From the NCBI RefSeq assembly GCF_000296215.2, contig NZ_CP013949.1, forward strand, positions 4,767,501-4,831,500: 64,000 nt of DNA. The letters run 5' to 3'. The DNA is from Bradyrhizobium sp. CCGE-LA001. GTDB taxonomy: Bacteria > Pseudomonadota > Alphaproteobacteria > Rhizobiales > Xanthobacteraceae. The notes below the pieces were generated by a model that ran no database searches, was not told the DNA's origin, and saw nothing but the letters and a program-made list of their open reading frames with translations. Each line of letters begins with the position of its first letter. Position 1 is the stretch's first letter. Of the stretch, positions 50,768 through 59,058 are shown piece after piece. The position numbers and the translations under genes were made by a program.

Positions 50768-51646
50768 TCAAAACCGCCGCGCCCCCATCTTGATCTGCTC
50801 CTCGGAGAAGAAGATCTCCTTGGCGTGCTCGACGATGTCCTGGGCGTTCCAGCCCGAATGCGGCGGTTTCCAGCCTTCCATTTCCATCATCCGCATCTCG
50901 CGCACGCCGCGGGGCCCGGACACGCCCAGCACCTTGCCGGTCTGGTCGCCCGACAAATCGCTGACCATGTATAGCACGGCCGGCGCGATGCCGTCCGGCC
51001 CCAGCGCCGCCCCCGGGTTCTCCTTATAGCGGGGCAGGTCTGCGGTCATGCGGGTCAGGGCGCCTGGCGCCAGCGTCCATATCCGGATGTTGTACTTGCG
51101 GCCCTCGATCGCCAGCACGTTGGACAGGCCCCAGATGCCGCCCTTGGCCGCGCCGTAATTGGTCTGGCCGAAATTGCCAATCAGCCCCGACGTCGACGAG
51201 GTGTTGACGATGACGCCGCCGCCGTTTTCCCGCATCCAGCGAAACACCGGCAGGGTGCAACAAAAGGTGCCTTTCAGGTGCACCTTGATGACCTTGTCCC
51301 AGTCGGCCTCGGAGGCTTTTGCGAAGGTCTGGTCGCGGAGAATGCCGGCATTGTTGACGAGGATGTCGGCGCGGCCGAAGTGCTTGATGGCGTCGTCGAA
51401 CACCGACTGGCCGCCTTCCATGGTGGAGATGTCCGCGCCATTGGCGACCGCCTTGCCGCCCTCCGCCGTGATCGCGTCCACAACCTGCTGCGCCATGGAC
51501 TTGTCGGCGCCGGAGCCGTCGCGGGGACCACCGAGATCGTTGACGACGACAGAGGCCCCTTCCCGCGCAAACAGCTTTGCGTAGGCCTCACCGAGCCCCC
51601 CGCCCGCGCCGGTGATCAGCGCGACCTTGCCGTCGAGTAGTCCCAT
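50768..51646 (-). CDS. SDR dehydrogenase resembling the dehydrogenase domain of peroxisomal MFE-2 (HSD17B4)
   Basis: ATG 51646 gives 292 aa. The cofactor motif is TGAGGGLGEAYAKLFAREGA with the MFE-2-like VVVNDLGGPRDGSG loop; NNAG is at about 98 and Tyr-Lys in NYGAAKGG. The C-terminal 45 residues extend beyond a normal SDR (MMEMEGWKPPHSGWNAQDIVEHAKEIF). In MFE-2 this domain oxidises 3-hydroxyacyl-CoA. The MaoC hydratase gene upstream corresponds to the next MFE-2 domain, so the pair looks like a split beta-oxidation enzyme. Confidence 0.87.
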   Translation of the reverse strand: MGLLDGKVALITGAGGGLGEAYAKLFAREGASVVVNDLGGPRDGSGADKSMAQQVVDAITAEGGKAVANGADISTMEGGQSVFDDAIKHFGRADILVNNAGILRDQTFAKASEADWDKVIKVHLKGTFCCTLPVFRWMRENGGGVIVNTSSTSGLIGNFGQTNYGAAKGGIWGLSNVLAIEGRKYNIRIWTLAPGALTRMTADLPRYKENPGAALGPDGIAPAVLYMVSDLSGDQTGKVLGVSGPRGVREMRMMEMEGWKPPHSGWNAQDIVEHAKEIFFSEEQIKMGARRF

Positions 51647-51674
51647 GGTGGCGTCTCCCTGTTTGTTTTTGTTC

Positions 51675-51808
51675 TCTCGTGTCCCGGACGCGATGCAGCG
51701 TGAAACGCTGCGTCGCAGAGCCGGGACCCAGCTCTGGTCGGGCACTCTAGGCCCCGGCTCTGCAGCGCATCGCTGAAGGAGCGCTGCGCTGCGTCCGGGG
51801 CACGAGAG
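51675..51808. repeat. Palindromic repeat type IV (CTCGTGTCCCGGACGC... element)
   Basis: The imperfect 130-base palindrome has end sequences CTCGTGTCCCGGACGCGATGCAGC and GCTGCGTCCGGGGCACGAG that are complementary, with inner GCCGGGACCC/GGCCCCGGC arms. It fills most of the gap between the SDR and MaoC genes. The element resembles a repeat I remember as common in Bradyrhizobium intergenic regions. Confidence 0.7.
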
Positions 51809-51811
51809 CAG

Positions 51812-52672
51812 CTAACCCAACACCGTCTTGCCGTTCTTGATCACGGTGACGCCGCGCGATTTCACCTTGGCCTCGAACGAGATCACGTTGCCGTCCTTCC
51901 ACAGGTCCATGGTCACGGTCTCGCCGGGATAGACCGGTGACGAGAACCTTGCGACGTGCTGGCGGAAGGCAGAGGCGTCGTAGTCGGCATAGCTCTGCAG
52001 CACGCCGCGGCAGGTGATGCCGTAGGTGCACATGCCGTGCAGGATCGGGCGCGGGAAGCCGGCCTTCTTGGCGAACTCGGGATCGGAGTGCAGCGGATTG
52101 CGGTCGCCGCAGAGGCGATAAACCAGCGCCTGGTCGGGGCGCGTCGTGATGTCGATGGTCTTGTCGGGCGCGCGCGAGGGGATCTTGTGCGGGTCGGGCT
52201 GCGTCAGGTTCGGTCCGCCGAAGCCGCCGTCGCCGCGGGCAAAGCGCGAGGCGACCAGCGTTGCCAGCTTCTCGCCCTTCTCGTTCTTCAGCACGGTCTG
52301 GTGAACGATGACGGCGCCCTTGTCCTTGCCCTTGTCGTAGACCTCAAGCACGGAGGAGTCGGCCGTGATGTGCGCGGCCACCGGGAACGGCTGGTGGAAC
52401 GTGATGTCGCGCTCGCCGTCGACCACCATGACGCGGTTGAGGTTCATCTCGCCCGGACCCGAGCCCCAGGCGGCGACGGACGCGAAGGTCGGCACCACCT
52501 TGAGCGGGCGCGGCGTGAACGTGCCCTCGTTGACGAAGGCGAGCTCGTTCTCGTCCATGGGATCGGCGCCGAGGCCGATGCCATAGGCGTAGAGCATCAC
52601 CTCGCGGTCGGTGTAGGCATATTTCTGGCCGATGTTTTTCAGGCCTTTGAGCTCTTCGTATCTGGCGGACAT
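51812..52672 (-). CDS. MaoC-family (R)-specific enoyl-CoA hydratase 2
   Basis: The 286-aa protein has two hot-dog domains. The C-terminal one carries the full hydratase-2 motif YRLCGDRNPLHSDPEFAKKAGF with catalytic Asp and His, followed by PRPILHGMCTYG. The N-terminal domain (YAYTDREVMLYAYGIGLGADP) is the degenerate substrate-binding half, as in MFE-2 and HTD2-like proteins. It should hydrate trans-2-enoyl-CoA to the (R)-3-hydroxyacyl form, matching the SDR that follows. Confidence 0.9.
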   Translation of the reverse strand: MSARYEELKGLKNIGQKYAYTDREVMLYAYGIGLGADPMDENELAFVNEGTFTPRPLKVVPTFASVAAWGSGPGEMNLNRVMVVDGERDITFHQPFPVAAHITADSSVLEVYDKGKDKGAVIVHQTVLKNEKGEKLATLVASRFARGDGGFGGPNLTQPDPHKIPSRAPDKTIDITTRPDQALVYRLCGDRNPLHSDPEFAKKAGFPRPILHGMCTYGITCRGVLQSYADYDASAFRQHVARFSSPVYPGETVTMDLWKDGNVISFEAKVKSRGVTVIKNGKTVLG

Positions 52673-52719
52673 TTCTGGTTTCCTCTCCGGGATTCTTTCG
52701 CGCCGCTGCCAGTCGAAGT

Positions 52720-52863
52720 GCCCTCTCCCCTTGCGGGAGAGGGCTGCGAGAGCCGTGCGGCAAACTCGTTGGGGTGAGGGGTTGGCTCCGCAGCAACAGT
52801 CTTAGTGTGGAGCGACACCCCTCATCCGGCGCTTCGCGCCACCTTCTCCCACAAGGGGAGAAG
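52720..52863. repeat. Palindromic repeat type V (CCCTCTCCCC...GGGGAGAAGG element)
   Basis: The element has two linked hairpins: CCCTCTCCCCTTGCGGGAGAGGG and a longer one closed by CTTCTCCCACAAGGGGAGAAGG, with TTGGGGTGAGGGG and CACCCCTCATCC arms in the middle. It separates the MaoC and DUF35 genes. This type is, to my memory, widely scattered in alphaproteobacterial genomes. Confidence 0.7.
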
Positions 52864-52873
52864 GAAGAAGCAA

Positions 52874-53263
52874 CTACACCGGCGTGAAGAACGGCAGCGG
52901 GGCGCCGTCGGTCGGCTTGAACACCACCTTCACCTTCTGGCCGATCTTCAGTTTCTCCAGATCGCAGTCGACGAAATTGGTCTGCACCGACGGCCCCTCC
53001 TTCAGCGTGACGTAGCCGATGGCGTAAGGGCCGGTGGGCGACTTCCGCATCAGGCTCCACGTATAGATCGTGCCCTCGCCCGACGCTTCCTCCCACACCG
53101 TCTTGTCGGAGTAGCAGAACGGGCAGATCGAACGCGGGAAGTAATGCGCTTCGCCGCAGGCGGTGCAGCGCTTGATCATGAACTTGTCCTGCTTGGCGGC
53201 GTCCCAGAACTGAGCAGTTTCCGGATTGGTGACCGGTGCCGGGTATTTCTTTGCTTCGCTCAT
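52874..53263 (-). CDS. DUF35/OB-fold zinc-ribbon acyl-CoA-associated protein
   Basis: The 129-aa protein starts at 53263, its ATG overlapping the thiolase stop (TGATG). A rubredoxin-like zinc ribbon CTACGEAHYFPRSICPFC is followed by an OB fold (GTIYTWSLMRKSPTGPYAIGYVTL). Proteins of this family are obligate partners of SCP2-type thiolases and of HMG-CoA synthase-like enzymes in steroid and archaeal pathways, aiding acyl-CoA channelling. Its position directly after a thiolase-like gene agrees. Confidence 0.92.
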   Translation of the reverse strand: MSEAKKYPAPVTNPETAQFWDAAKQDKFMIKRCTACGEAHYFPRSICPFCYSDKTVWEEASGEGTIYTWSLMRKSPTGPYAIGYVTLKEGPSVQTNFVDCDLEKLKIGQKVKVVFKPTDGAPLPFFTPV

Positions 53264-54420
53264 CACACGCGCTCCAGAATGGCGGTCGAGGCAGCGTGGC
53301 GAACTCCCAAAAGGCCGCCGGTGCCGTGGGCGATGGCGAGATCGCAATTCTTGACCTGCACCTTCGGATGCGCCTCGCCGCGCAGCTGCCGGACGGCCTC
53401 GATGATCTTGGTCATGCCGCCGCGGTTGACGGGATGGTTGCTACACAGGCCGCCGCCATCGGTGTTGAACGGCAGCTTGCCGACGCCCGAGATCAGATTG
53501 CCGTCGGCGACGAACTTGCCGCCCTCGCCCTTCTTGCAGAAGCCAAGGTCTTCCAGCTGCATCAGCACCGTGATGGTGAAGCTGTCATAGATCGAGGCGT
53601 ATTTGATGTCCTTCGGCGTGATGCCGGCTTCTTCGAACGCACGCGGGCCGGACCAGACGCCCGCGGAGTAAGTGAGATCGAGATCCTTGCCACCGCGCGG
53701 GCCCTTCATCGCCTCGCCATGGCCGATCAACTTGACCAGCGGCTTCTTCAGGCTCTTGGCGATCTCGGGCGTCGTCACGATCAGCGCGCCGCCGCCGTCG
53801 GAGACGACGCAGCAATCCATGCGATGCAGCGGATCGGAGATCATCGGCGAATTCAGCACGTCCTCGACGGTGACGACGTCCTTGAGCATCGCATGCGGAT
53901 TGTATTGCGCGTGATGCGAGGCCGCGACCTTGATCCAGGCGAGTTGCTCGCTGGTGGTGCCATAGTCGTGCATATGGCGCATGGCACACATGCCATAAGC
54001 ATTGTGTGTGGTCGCCCCGTAGGCGGATTCGAAATCCGCCTCGGCACCGGCCGCGCGCGGCGGCATCACGCCGGTGCGCGGCTTGCCCGCGAGCGTAATC
54101 AGAGCGATTGAGCATTTGCCCGCGGCGATCGCTTCAGCCGCATGGCCGAGATGAATGATGTAGGAACAGCCGCCGGTCTCGGTGGAATCGACGTGGCGGA
54201 GCTTTTTGGTGTTCAGGCCGAGATAATCGACCATCGGCCAGGCACCGCCGGGCGCATCGCCCGCGCAGAAATAGCCGTCGACATCGTCCTTGCTGATCCC
54301 GGCGTCCTCGATCGCACCCTTGGCGACCTCGGCGTGGAGCTGGGCGGTGGATTTGTCCGGCGCATGCCGGGTCGGGTGTTCGTAGATCCCGGCAATGTAG
54401 GCCTTGCCCTTGATGGTCAA
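53263..54420 (-). CDS. SCP2-type thiolase (acetyl-CoA acetyltransferase-like)
   Basis: The 385-aa protein has thiolase-fold halves. The active-site Cys is C85 in ETGGCSYIIHLGHAAEAIAAG; the other conserved elements are SDGGGALIV, NTDGGGLCSNHPVNRGG (catalytic His) and AHGTGGLLG. It lacks the second Cys region of classical biosynthetic thiolases, as in SCP-x/SCP2 thiolases. With DUF35, MaoC and the SDR it forms a beta-oxidation-like module; degradation of branched, aromatic-side-chain or steroid-like acyl-CoAs is a plausible but unproven role. Confidence 0.88.
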   Translation of the reverse strand: MTIKGKAYIAGIYEHPTRHAPDKSTAQLHAEVAKGAIEDAGISKDDVDGYFCAGDAPGGAWPMVDYLGLNTKKLRHVDSTETGGCSYIIHLGHAAEAIAAGKCSIALITLAGKPRTGVMPPRAAGAEADFESAYGATTHNAYGMCAMRHMHDYGTTSEQLAWIKVAASHHAQYNPHAMLKDVVTVEDVLNSPMISDPLHRMDCCVVSDGGGALIVTTPEIAKSLKKPLVKLIGHGEAMKGPRGGKDLDLTYSAGVWSGPRAFEEAGITPKDIKYASIYDSFTITVLMQLEDLGFCKKGEGGKFVADGNLISGVGKLPFNTDGGGLCSNHPVNRGGMTKIIEAVRQLRGEAHPKVQVKNCDLAIAHGTGGLLGVRHAASTAILERV

Positions 54421-54544
54421 AACAGAGGTCTCCGCTCGCGTTTCTTATGGCCCCGTTTTTCTGAACCGCGAGGGCCTGATTGGCAAGCGCGGAAATATTC
54501 CGTCGCGCGAGAGGGCAGCGGGTCGGCGCAAGTGAAGATGCTCT

Positions 54545-54634
54545 CGTAGGATGGGTAGAGCGAAGCGAAACCCATCAACTCCCGTTCGCATGCTGAAATA
54601 GGATGGGTTTCGCAAGTGCTCTACCCATCCTACG
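54545..54634. repeat. Palindromic repeat type VI (CGTAGGATGGGTAGAGC...GCTCTACCCATCCTACG)
   Basis: It is about 90 bases long with perfectly complementary ends of 17 bases and inner arms CGAAACCCATC and GATGGGTTTCG. It can form a long cruciform. It is the first of three different repeats in the gene-free interval 54421-55285. Confidence 0.8.
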
Positions 54635-54716
54635 GCCTCCAACGCGCAGACACAGCTTCGCATCCTCGCGGCAATTCCTGCCCGAGCTTTGCGTCCGTCT
54701 TGCCTCCCTCAGGAAC

Positions 54717-55182
54717 AGAGGGCGCAGGGAAGACCGGGTGCCGGCTGGGCACCCACGGTCCGCTGTGCGCGAATTGCGCGAAGAACAGTTGCACAGCGGC
54801 ATACAGGTGCGGCCAAACATCCGGCCTTCCCTGCGCAGTGGCTTTACGGCTTATGTCGCGCTCTCCCCGGGGAGCGATGCACTATTGCCCCCGTCGCCTT
54901 GCGAGTGACCGCAAGACTTGACGCACAGACCCCGGGCGTCAGGACCACACGATTTTGCCGTACGCGAGACCGCGCCCGTCGTGCACGAGACAATCGCCCG
55001 CGCGACGCAGCCCGCGTCCACCGCCGCTCACCCCGCGTTCGTGACGATCGCGATACGCCCCTCCGACTGGGATGAGGTGGCGGACGAATACGACGATTCC
55101 GAATTTCGGTAAAGTGGAATATTTTCGCGAGCCCGGATTGACCCACGGCGTGGGTGTTTTGCCGGGCGGGCAACGCAAGGGA
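54717..55182 (+). repeat. Large interspersed repeat type II, copy 2 (about 465 bp)
   Basis: This copy is inverted relative to that at 29757-30290, and the same blocks occur in the same order (GGGCGCAGGGAAGACCGGGT, CATACAGGTG, CTTCCCTGCGCAGTGG, CTCCCCGGGGAGCGATGC, CCCGGGCGTC, TTCGTGACGATCGCGATACG). Short open frames here (up to 128 codons) encode the repeat only. It may be a decayed non-autonomous element; no terminal repeats or transposase were recognised. Confidence 0.75.
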
Positions 55183-55188
55183 TGGTGT

Positions 55189-55278
55189 CGTAGGGCGGAT
55201 TAGCCGAAGGCGTAATCCGCCGCATTTGATCTCGCGGCAATAGACGTGGCGGATTACGCTTCGCTAATCCGCCCTACG
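55189..55278. repeat. Palindromic repeat type VII (CGTAGGGCGGATTAG...CTAATCCGCCCTACG)
   Basis: It is about 90 bases with complementary ends of 15 bases and inner arms GCGTAATCCGCC and GGCGGATTACGC. It ends eight bases before the stop of the indolepyruvate ferredoxin oxidoreductase gene and may terminate it. Confidence 0.8.
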
Positions 55279-55285
55279 AGTCCCC

Positions 55286-58200
55286 CTACTCCGCTGCGAT
55301 CTGCCGCGGCGCGGGCGGCGGGTTGGCGAGGTCGGCGGCGAGTTGGGCGTAGCGGGCCTTGGCGTCGTGCACCGCCTTCTCCTTCACCGGGCCGTAGCCG
55401 CGGATGCGGTCGGGGAGCGACAGCAATTCCACTGCGGTGTCGAGCGTGACCGGCGACAGCAGGCCGAGCACGGTGGCGACGTCCTTCTCGTAGCCGGCGA
55501 TCAGGTCGCGCTCGAGCTTGCGGTCGGCGCTGCGGCCGAAGATGTCGAACGGGGTGCCGCGCAGGAATTTGAACTTCGCCAGCACGCGGAAGACGCTCAG
55601 CATCCACGGGCCGAAGGCGCGCTTCTTCGGTCGGCCCAAGGCATCAACGCCGCGTGCCAAAATCGGCGGGGCCAGGTTGAAGTTGAACTTGAAGTCGCCC
55701 TCGAACTGATCGCGCAGCTGCTGTTCGAAGGCGCCGTCGCTGTAGAGGCGCGCGACTTCGTACTCGTCCTTATAGGCCAGCAGCTTGGCATAGTTCACCG
55801 CGACAGCGCGCGGCAGCGCCTCGCCATAGCCGCCCTTCGCTGCGGCATCGCGGACCTGGTCGACCAGCTTGCGATAACGCTTGGCGAGGCGGTTGTTCTG
55901 GTAGGCTGTCAGGTGCTTGGCGCGGTGCTCGATAACCTCGTCGAGCGTCATGGCGTCGAGCGTCTTCGGCGCAACCACCTCATCCGTTCCCTTCAGCATG
56001 TCCGCGAGACGCTTGGGATCGGCGACGGCAAGGCGGCCGAGGCGGAAGGCTTCCTTGTTCATCTTGATCGAGACGCCGTTGACCTCGATCGCCTGCTCGA
56101 TTGCTTCCGCCGACAGCGGGAACAAGCCCTTCTGATAGGCATAGCCCATCATCATCATGTTGGTGGCGATGGAGTCGCCCAGCAGTTGCTCGGCCGGCTT
56201 GGTGAAGTCGAAGAACACGGAGTCCTTGTGCAGCGCCGTTTCCAGGAGCCCGTTCAGCTTGCGGGTCTGGAAGTTGAAGTCCCGGTTGAGCACGAAGTCG
56301 GCGGTCGGAATGACGTGGCTGTTGATGATGCCGCGGGTGCGGCTGCTATCGCAAAGCGTGATCGTATCCTTGGCGACTGCGACGACCTCATCGGCGGCGA
56401 GCACGAGATCGGCCGTGCCGGTGACGATGCGCGAGCAGGTCACTTCCGCCGGATGATCGGACAGGCGGACATGGCTGAGCACCGCCCCGCCCTTTTGCGC
56501 CAGGCCCGACATGTCTAGGATCATCGAGGCCTTGCCCTCGATGTGTGCGGCCATGCCGAGCAGCGCGCCGATGGTGAGAACGCCGGTACCGCCGACGCCG
56601 CCGACGGCGATGTTGTAGGGCTTGTCGAGCGTCGGACGTGTCGCCGGCTCCGGCAGCGTGCCAATGTCTGCGAGTTCTGCCGGCGCGCGGTGGCGCGGCT
56701 TGCCGCCGTCCACGGTGACGAAGGACGGGCAGAAGCCCTTGAGGCACGAATAGTCCTTGTTGCAGGAGGACTGGTTGATGGCGCGCTTGCGGCCGAACTC
56801 GGTCTCCAGCGGCTCGACCGAGATGCAGTTCGACTGCACCGAGCAGTCGCCGCAGCCTTCGCAGACCGCCGGGTTGATCATGACTCGGCGTGCCGGGTCC
56901 TCCATCAGGCCGCGCTTGCGGCGGCGGCGCTTCTCGGCCGCGCAGGTCTGCACGAACACGATCGCCGAGGTGCCCTTGAACTCGCGGCACATCTTCATGA
57001 CGTTCTGCAACTCGTCGCGGTGATAGAGCTTCACGCCGGGCGCGATGGTCTCGGCCGGATAGGCGTCGGGCGCTTCGGAGACCAGATAGATCTCGCGGAT
57101 GCCTTCGGCGTGGAGCTGATGGGTGATCTGCTGCGGCGAGAGATCGCCGTCATGACGCTGGCCGCCGGTCATGGCGACGGCGTCGTTGTAGAGGATCTTG
57201 TAGGTGATGTTGGCCTTGGAGGCCACCGCCTGACGGATGGCGAGAATGCCGGAGTGGAAATAGGTACCGTCGCCGAGATTGGCGAAGATGTGGTTCTCGT
57301 TGGTGAAGGGCGCGATACCGACCCAGGGCACACCCTCGCCGCCCATATGCGTGAACGTCTCGGTCGAGCGATCCATCCACAGCGCCATGAAGTGACAGCC
57401 GATGCCGGCGAGCGCGCGGCTGCCTTCGGGGACCTTCGTGGAGGTGTTGTGGGGGCAGCCGGAGCAGAAATAAGGGGTGCGGGAGACAGGCGCGACCGCC
57501 TGCATCTGGGTCGCCTGGCGGCCGTTGAACCAGTCGGCCTTGACGCGGAGCATCTCCGCAATTTCAGGGTTGAGATTAAGTCGAAGCAGGCGCTCGGTGA
57601 GCGAGGTCGCGAGCGAGGCGACGCTGAGCTCGGCGGCGAAGGTGAGGAAGCGCTTGTCGTGCTCGTCCATCTTGCCGACGATGCGCGGGCGGACGTCGTC
57701 GCGCCAGTTGAACAGCACCTGCTTGACCTGGTTCTCGACGATCTCGCGGCGCTCCTCGACGATGAAGATCTCCTCCAGGCCGACAGCGAATTCATGCACG
57801 CCTTCCGGCTCCAGCGGCCAGGGCATGCCGATCTTGTAGAGGCGAAGGCCGATCTTGGCGGCGACCTCCTCGGTGATGCCGAGTTCGCGCAGCGCCTGAC
57901 GGACATCCTCATAGCTCTTGCCGGAGGCCATAATGCCGAAGCGGGCGTTCGGCGAATCCATGGTGACGCGATTGACCTTGTTGGCGCGCGCAAAGGCGAT
58001 GGCGGCAAAGCCTTTGTAGTCCTGCAGGCGTCGGTCCTGCTCGAAGCGGTCGTCGGGCCAGCGCAGATTGAGGCCGCCGGGCGGCAGCTCGAAATCGGCG
58101 GGAATGATGAAGGGCTTCATCTCGTCGGTGAGATCGATCTCGGCGGTGGTCTCCACCGTCTCCGTGATCACCTTCATGCCGACCCAGCAGCCGGAATAGC

Positions 58201-58777
58201 GCGACATCGCGATGCCGAGCAGGCCCATCTCGATCATCTCGTGGATGCTGGACGGGTAGAGATAAGGCATCAGCGCCGACATGAAGGCGTGGTCGGACTG
58301 ATGCGGCACCGTGGAGGATTTCGCGCCGTGATCGTCGCCGGCAAGGCAGAGCACGCCGCCGTTCTTGGCCGAGCCCGCGGCATTGCCGTGACGGAACACG
58401 TCGCCGCAGCGGTCGACGCCGGGGCCCTTGCCGTACCAGATGCCGACGACGCCATCATATTTGGCACCGGGCGAAAGGTTGAGCTGCTGCGAGCCCCAGA
58501 CCGCGGTCGCGGCCAGATCCTCGTTCACGCCGGGCTGGAACTTGATGTTGTACTGTTCGAGGTGCTTGCGGGCGGCGAAGAGCTGCTGGTCGTAGCCGCC
58601 GAGCGGCGAGCCGCGATAGCCGGAGATGAAGCCCGCGGTGTTGAGGCCATTGGCGCGGTCACGCCGGATCTGGGCCATGGGCAGACGGACCAGAGCCTGG
58701 ATGCCCGTGGTGAAGACGTGTCCGGTTTCCTGGGTGTATTTCTGATCGAGACTGATCGGACCCTGGTTGATGCCCAT
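55286..58777 (-). CDS. Indolepyruvate ferredoxin oxidoreductase, fused alpha/beta form
   Basis: The 1163-aa protein is a fusion of the IorA-like and IorB-like parts. The N-terminal half binds TPP and CoA (YTQETGHVFTTGIQAL; GYRGSPLGGYDQQL; FCSGCPHNTSTKVPEG; HMGGEGVPWVG; NLGDGTYFHSG). Cys-rich segments about residues 635-690 (NPAVCEGCGDCSVQSNC; SSCNKDYSCLKGFC) provide [4Fe-4S] clusters. A gamma-type domain follows (VGGVGGTGVLTIGALLG). Such enzymes oxidatively decarboxylate aryl- or branched 2-keto acids to acyl-CoA with reduced ferredoxin. It could feed the acyl-CoA module downstream on the same strand. Confidence 0.93.
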   Translation of the reverse strand: MGINQGPISLDQKYTQETGHVFTTGIQALVRLPMAQIRRDRANGLNTAGFISGYRGSPLGGYDQQLFAARKHLEQYNIKFQPGVNEDLAATAVWGSQQLNLSPGAKYDGVVGIWYGKGPGVDRCGDVFRHGNAAGSAKNGGVLCLAGDDHGAKSSTVPHQSDHAFMSALMPYLYPSSIHEMIEMGLLGIAMSRYSGCWVGMKVITETVETTAEIDLTDEMKPFIIPADFELPPGGLNLRWPDDRFEQDRRLQDYKGFAAIAFARANKVNRVTMDSPNARFGIMASGKSYEDVRQALRELGITEEVAAKIGLRLYKIGMPWPLEPEGVHEFAVGLEEIFIVEERREIVENQVKQVLFNWRDDVRPRIVGKMDEHDKRFLTFAAELSVASLATSLTERLLRLNLNPEIAEMLRVKADWFNGRQATQMQAVAPVSRTPYFCSGCPHNTSTKVPEGSRALAGIGCHFMALWMDRSTETFTHMGGEGVPWVGIAPFTNENHIFANLGDGTYFHSGILAIRQAVASKANITYKILYNDAVAMTGGQRHDGDLSPQQITHQLHAEGIREIYLVSEAPDAYPAETIAPGVKLYHRDELQNVMKMCREFKGTSAIVFVQTCAAEKRRRRKRGLMEDPARRVMINPAVCEGCGDCSVQSNCISVEPLETEFGRKRAINQSSCNKDYSCLKGFCPSFVTVDGGKPRHRAPAELADIGTLPEPATRPTLDKPYNIAVGGVGGTGVLTIGALLGMAAHIEGKASMILDMSGLAQKGGAVLSHVRLSDHPAEVTCSRIVTGTADLVLAADEVVAVAKDTITLCDSSRTRGIINSHVIPTADFVLNRDFNFQTRKLNGLLETALHKDSVFFDFTKPAEQLLGDSIATNMMMMGYAYQKGLFPLSAEAIEQAIEVNGVSIKMNKEAFRLGRLAVADPKRLADMLKGTDEVVAPKTLDAMTLDEVIEHRAKHLTAYQNNRLAKRYRKLVDQVRDAAAKGGYGEALPRAVAVNYAKLLAYKDEYEVARLYSDGAFEQQLRDQFEGDFKFNFNLAPPILARGVDALGRPKKRAFGPWMLSVFRVLAKFKFLRGTPFDIFGRSADRKLERDLIAGYEKDVATVLGLLSPVTLDTAVELLSLPDRIRGYGPVKEKAVHDAKARYAQLAADLANPPPAPRQIAAE

Positions 58778-59058
58778 GCTGTCCTCTTTCCAACGCCCTG
58801 TTCAGGTCTTGCCTTAAGCCGTTGCCTGCCCGTTGTTTTTAGCTAGGGCGCGCCGACCGTCTTCGCCACTCTATGTCGGATATTTCGCGCTCCGCATCAC
58901 AATTCTGGACCAAAGGGAGCGCCGGGTAAAAATCGCAATTTCGTGGCCAGAAACAGCCTACGCATTTTCAATTTGTGTCACGATACCCCGGCCGTCGCGA
59001 AATGAATCGACGCTCCGATCACGCGGGTCAGGTCGATTGGTCGCAGGAGAGGCTTTCG

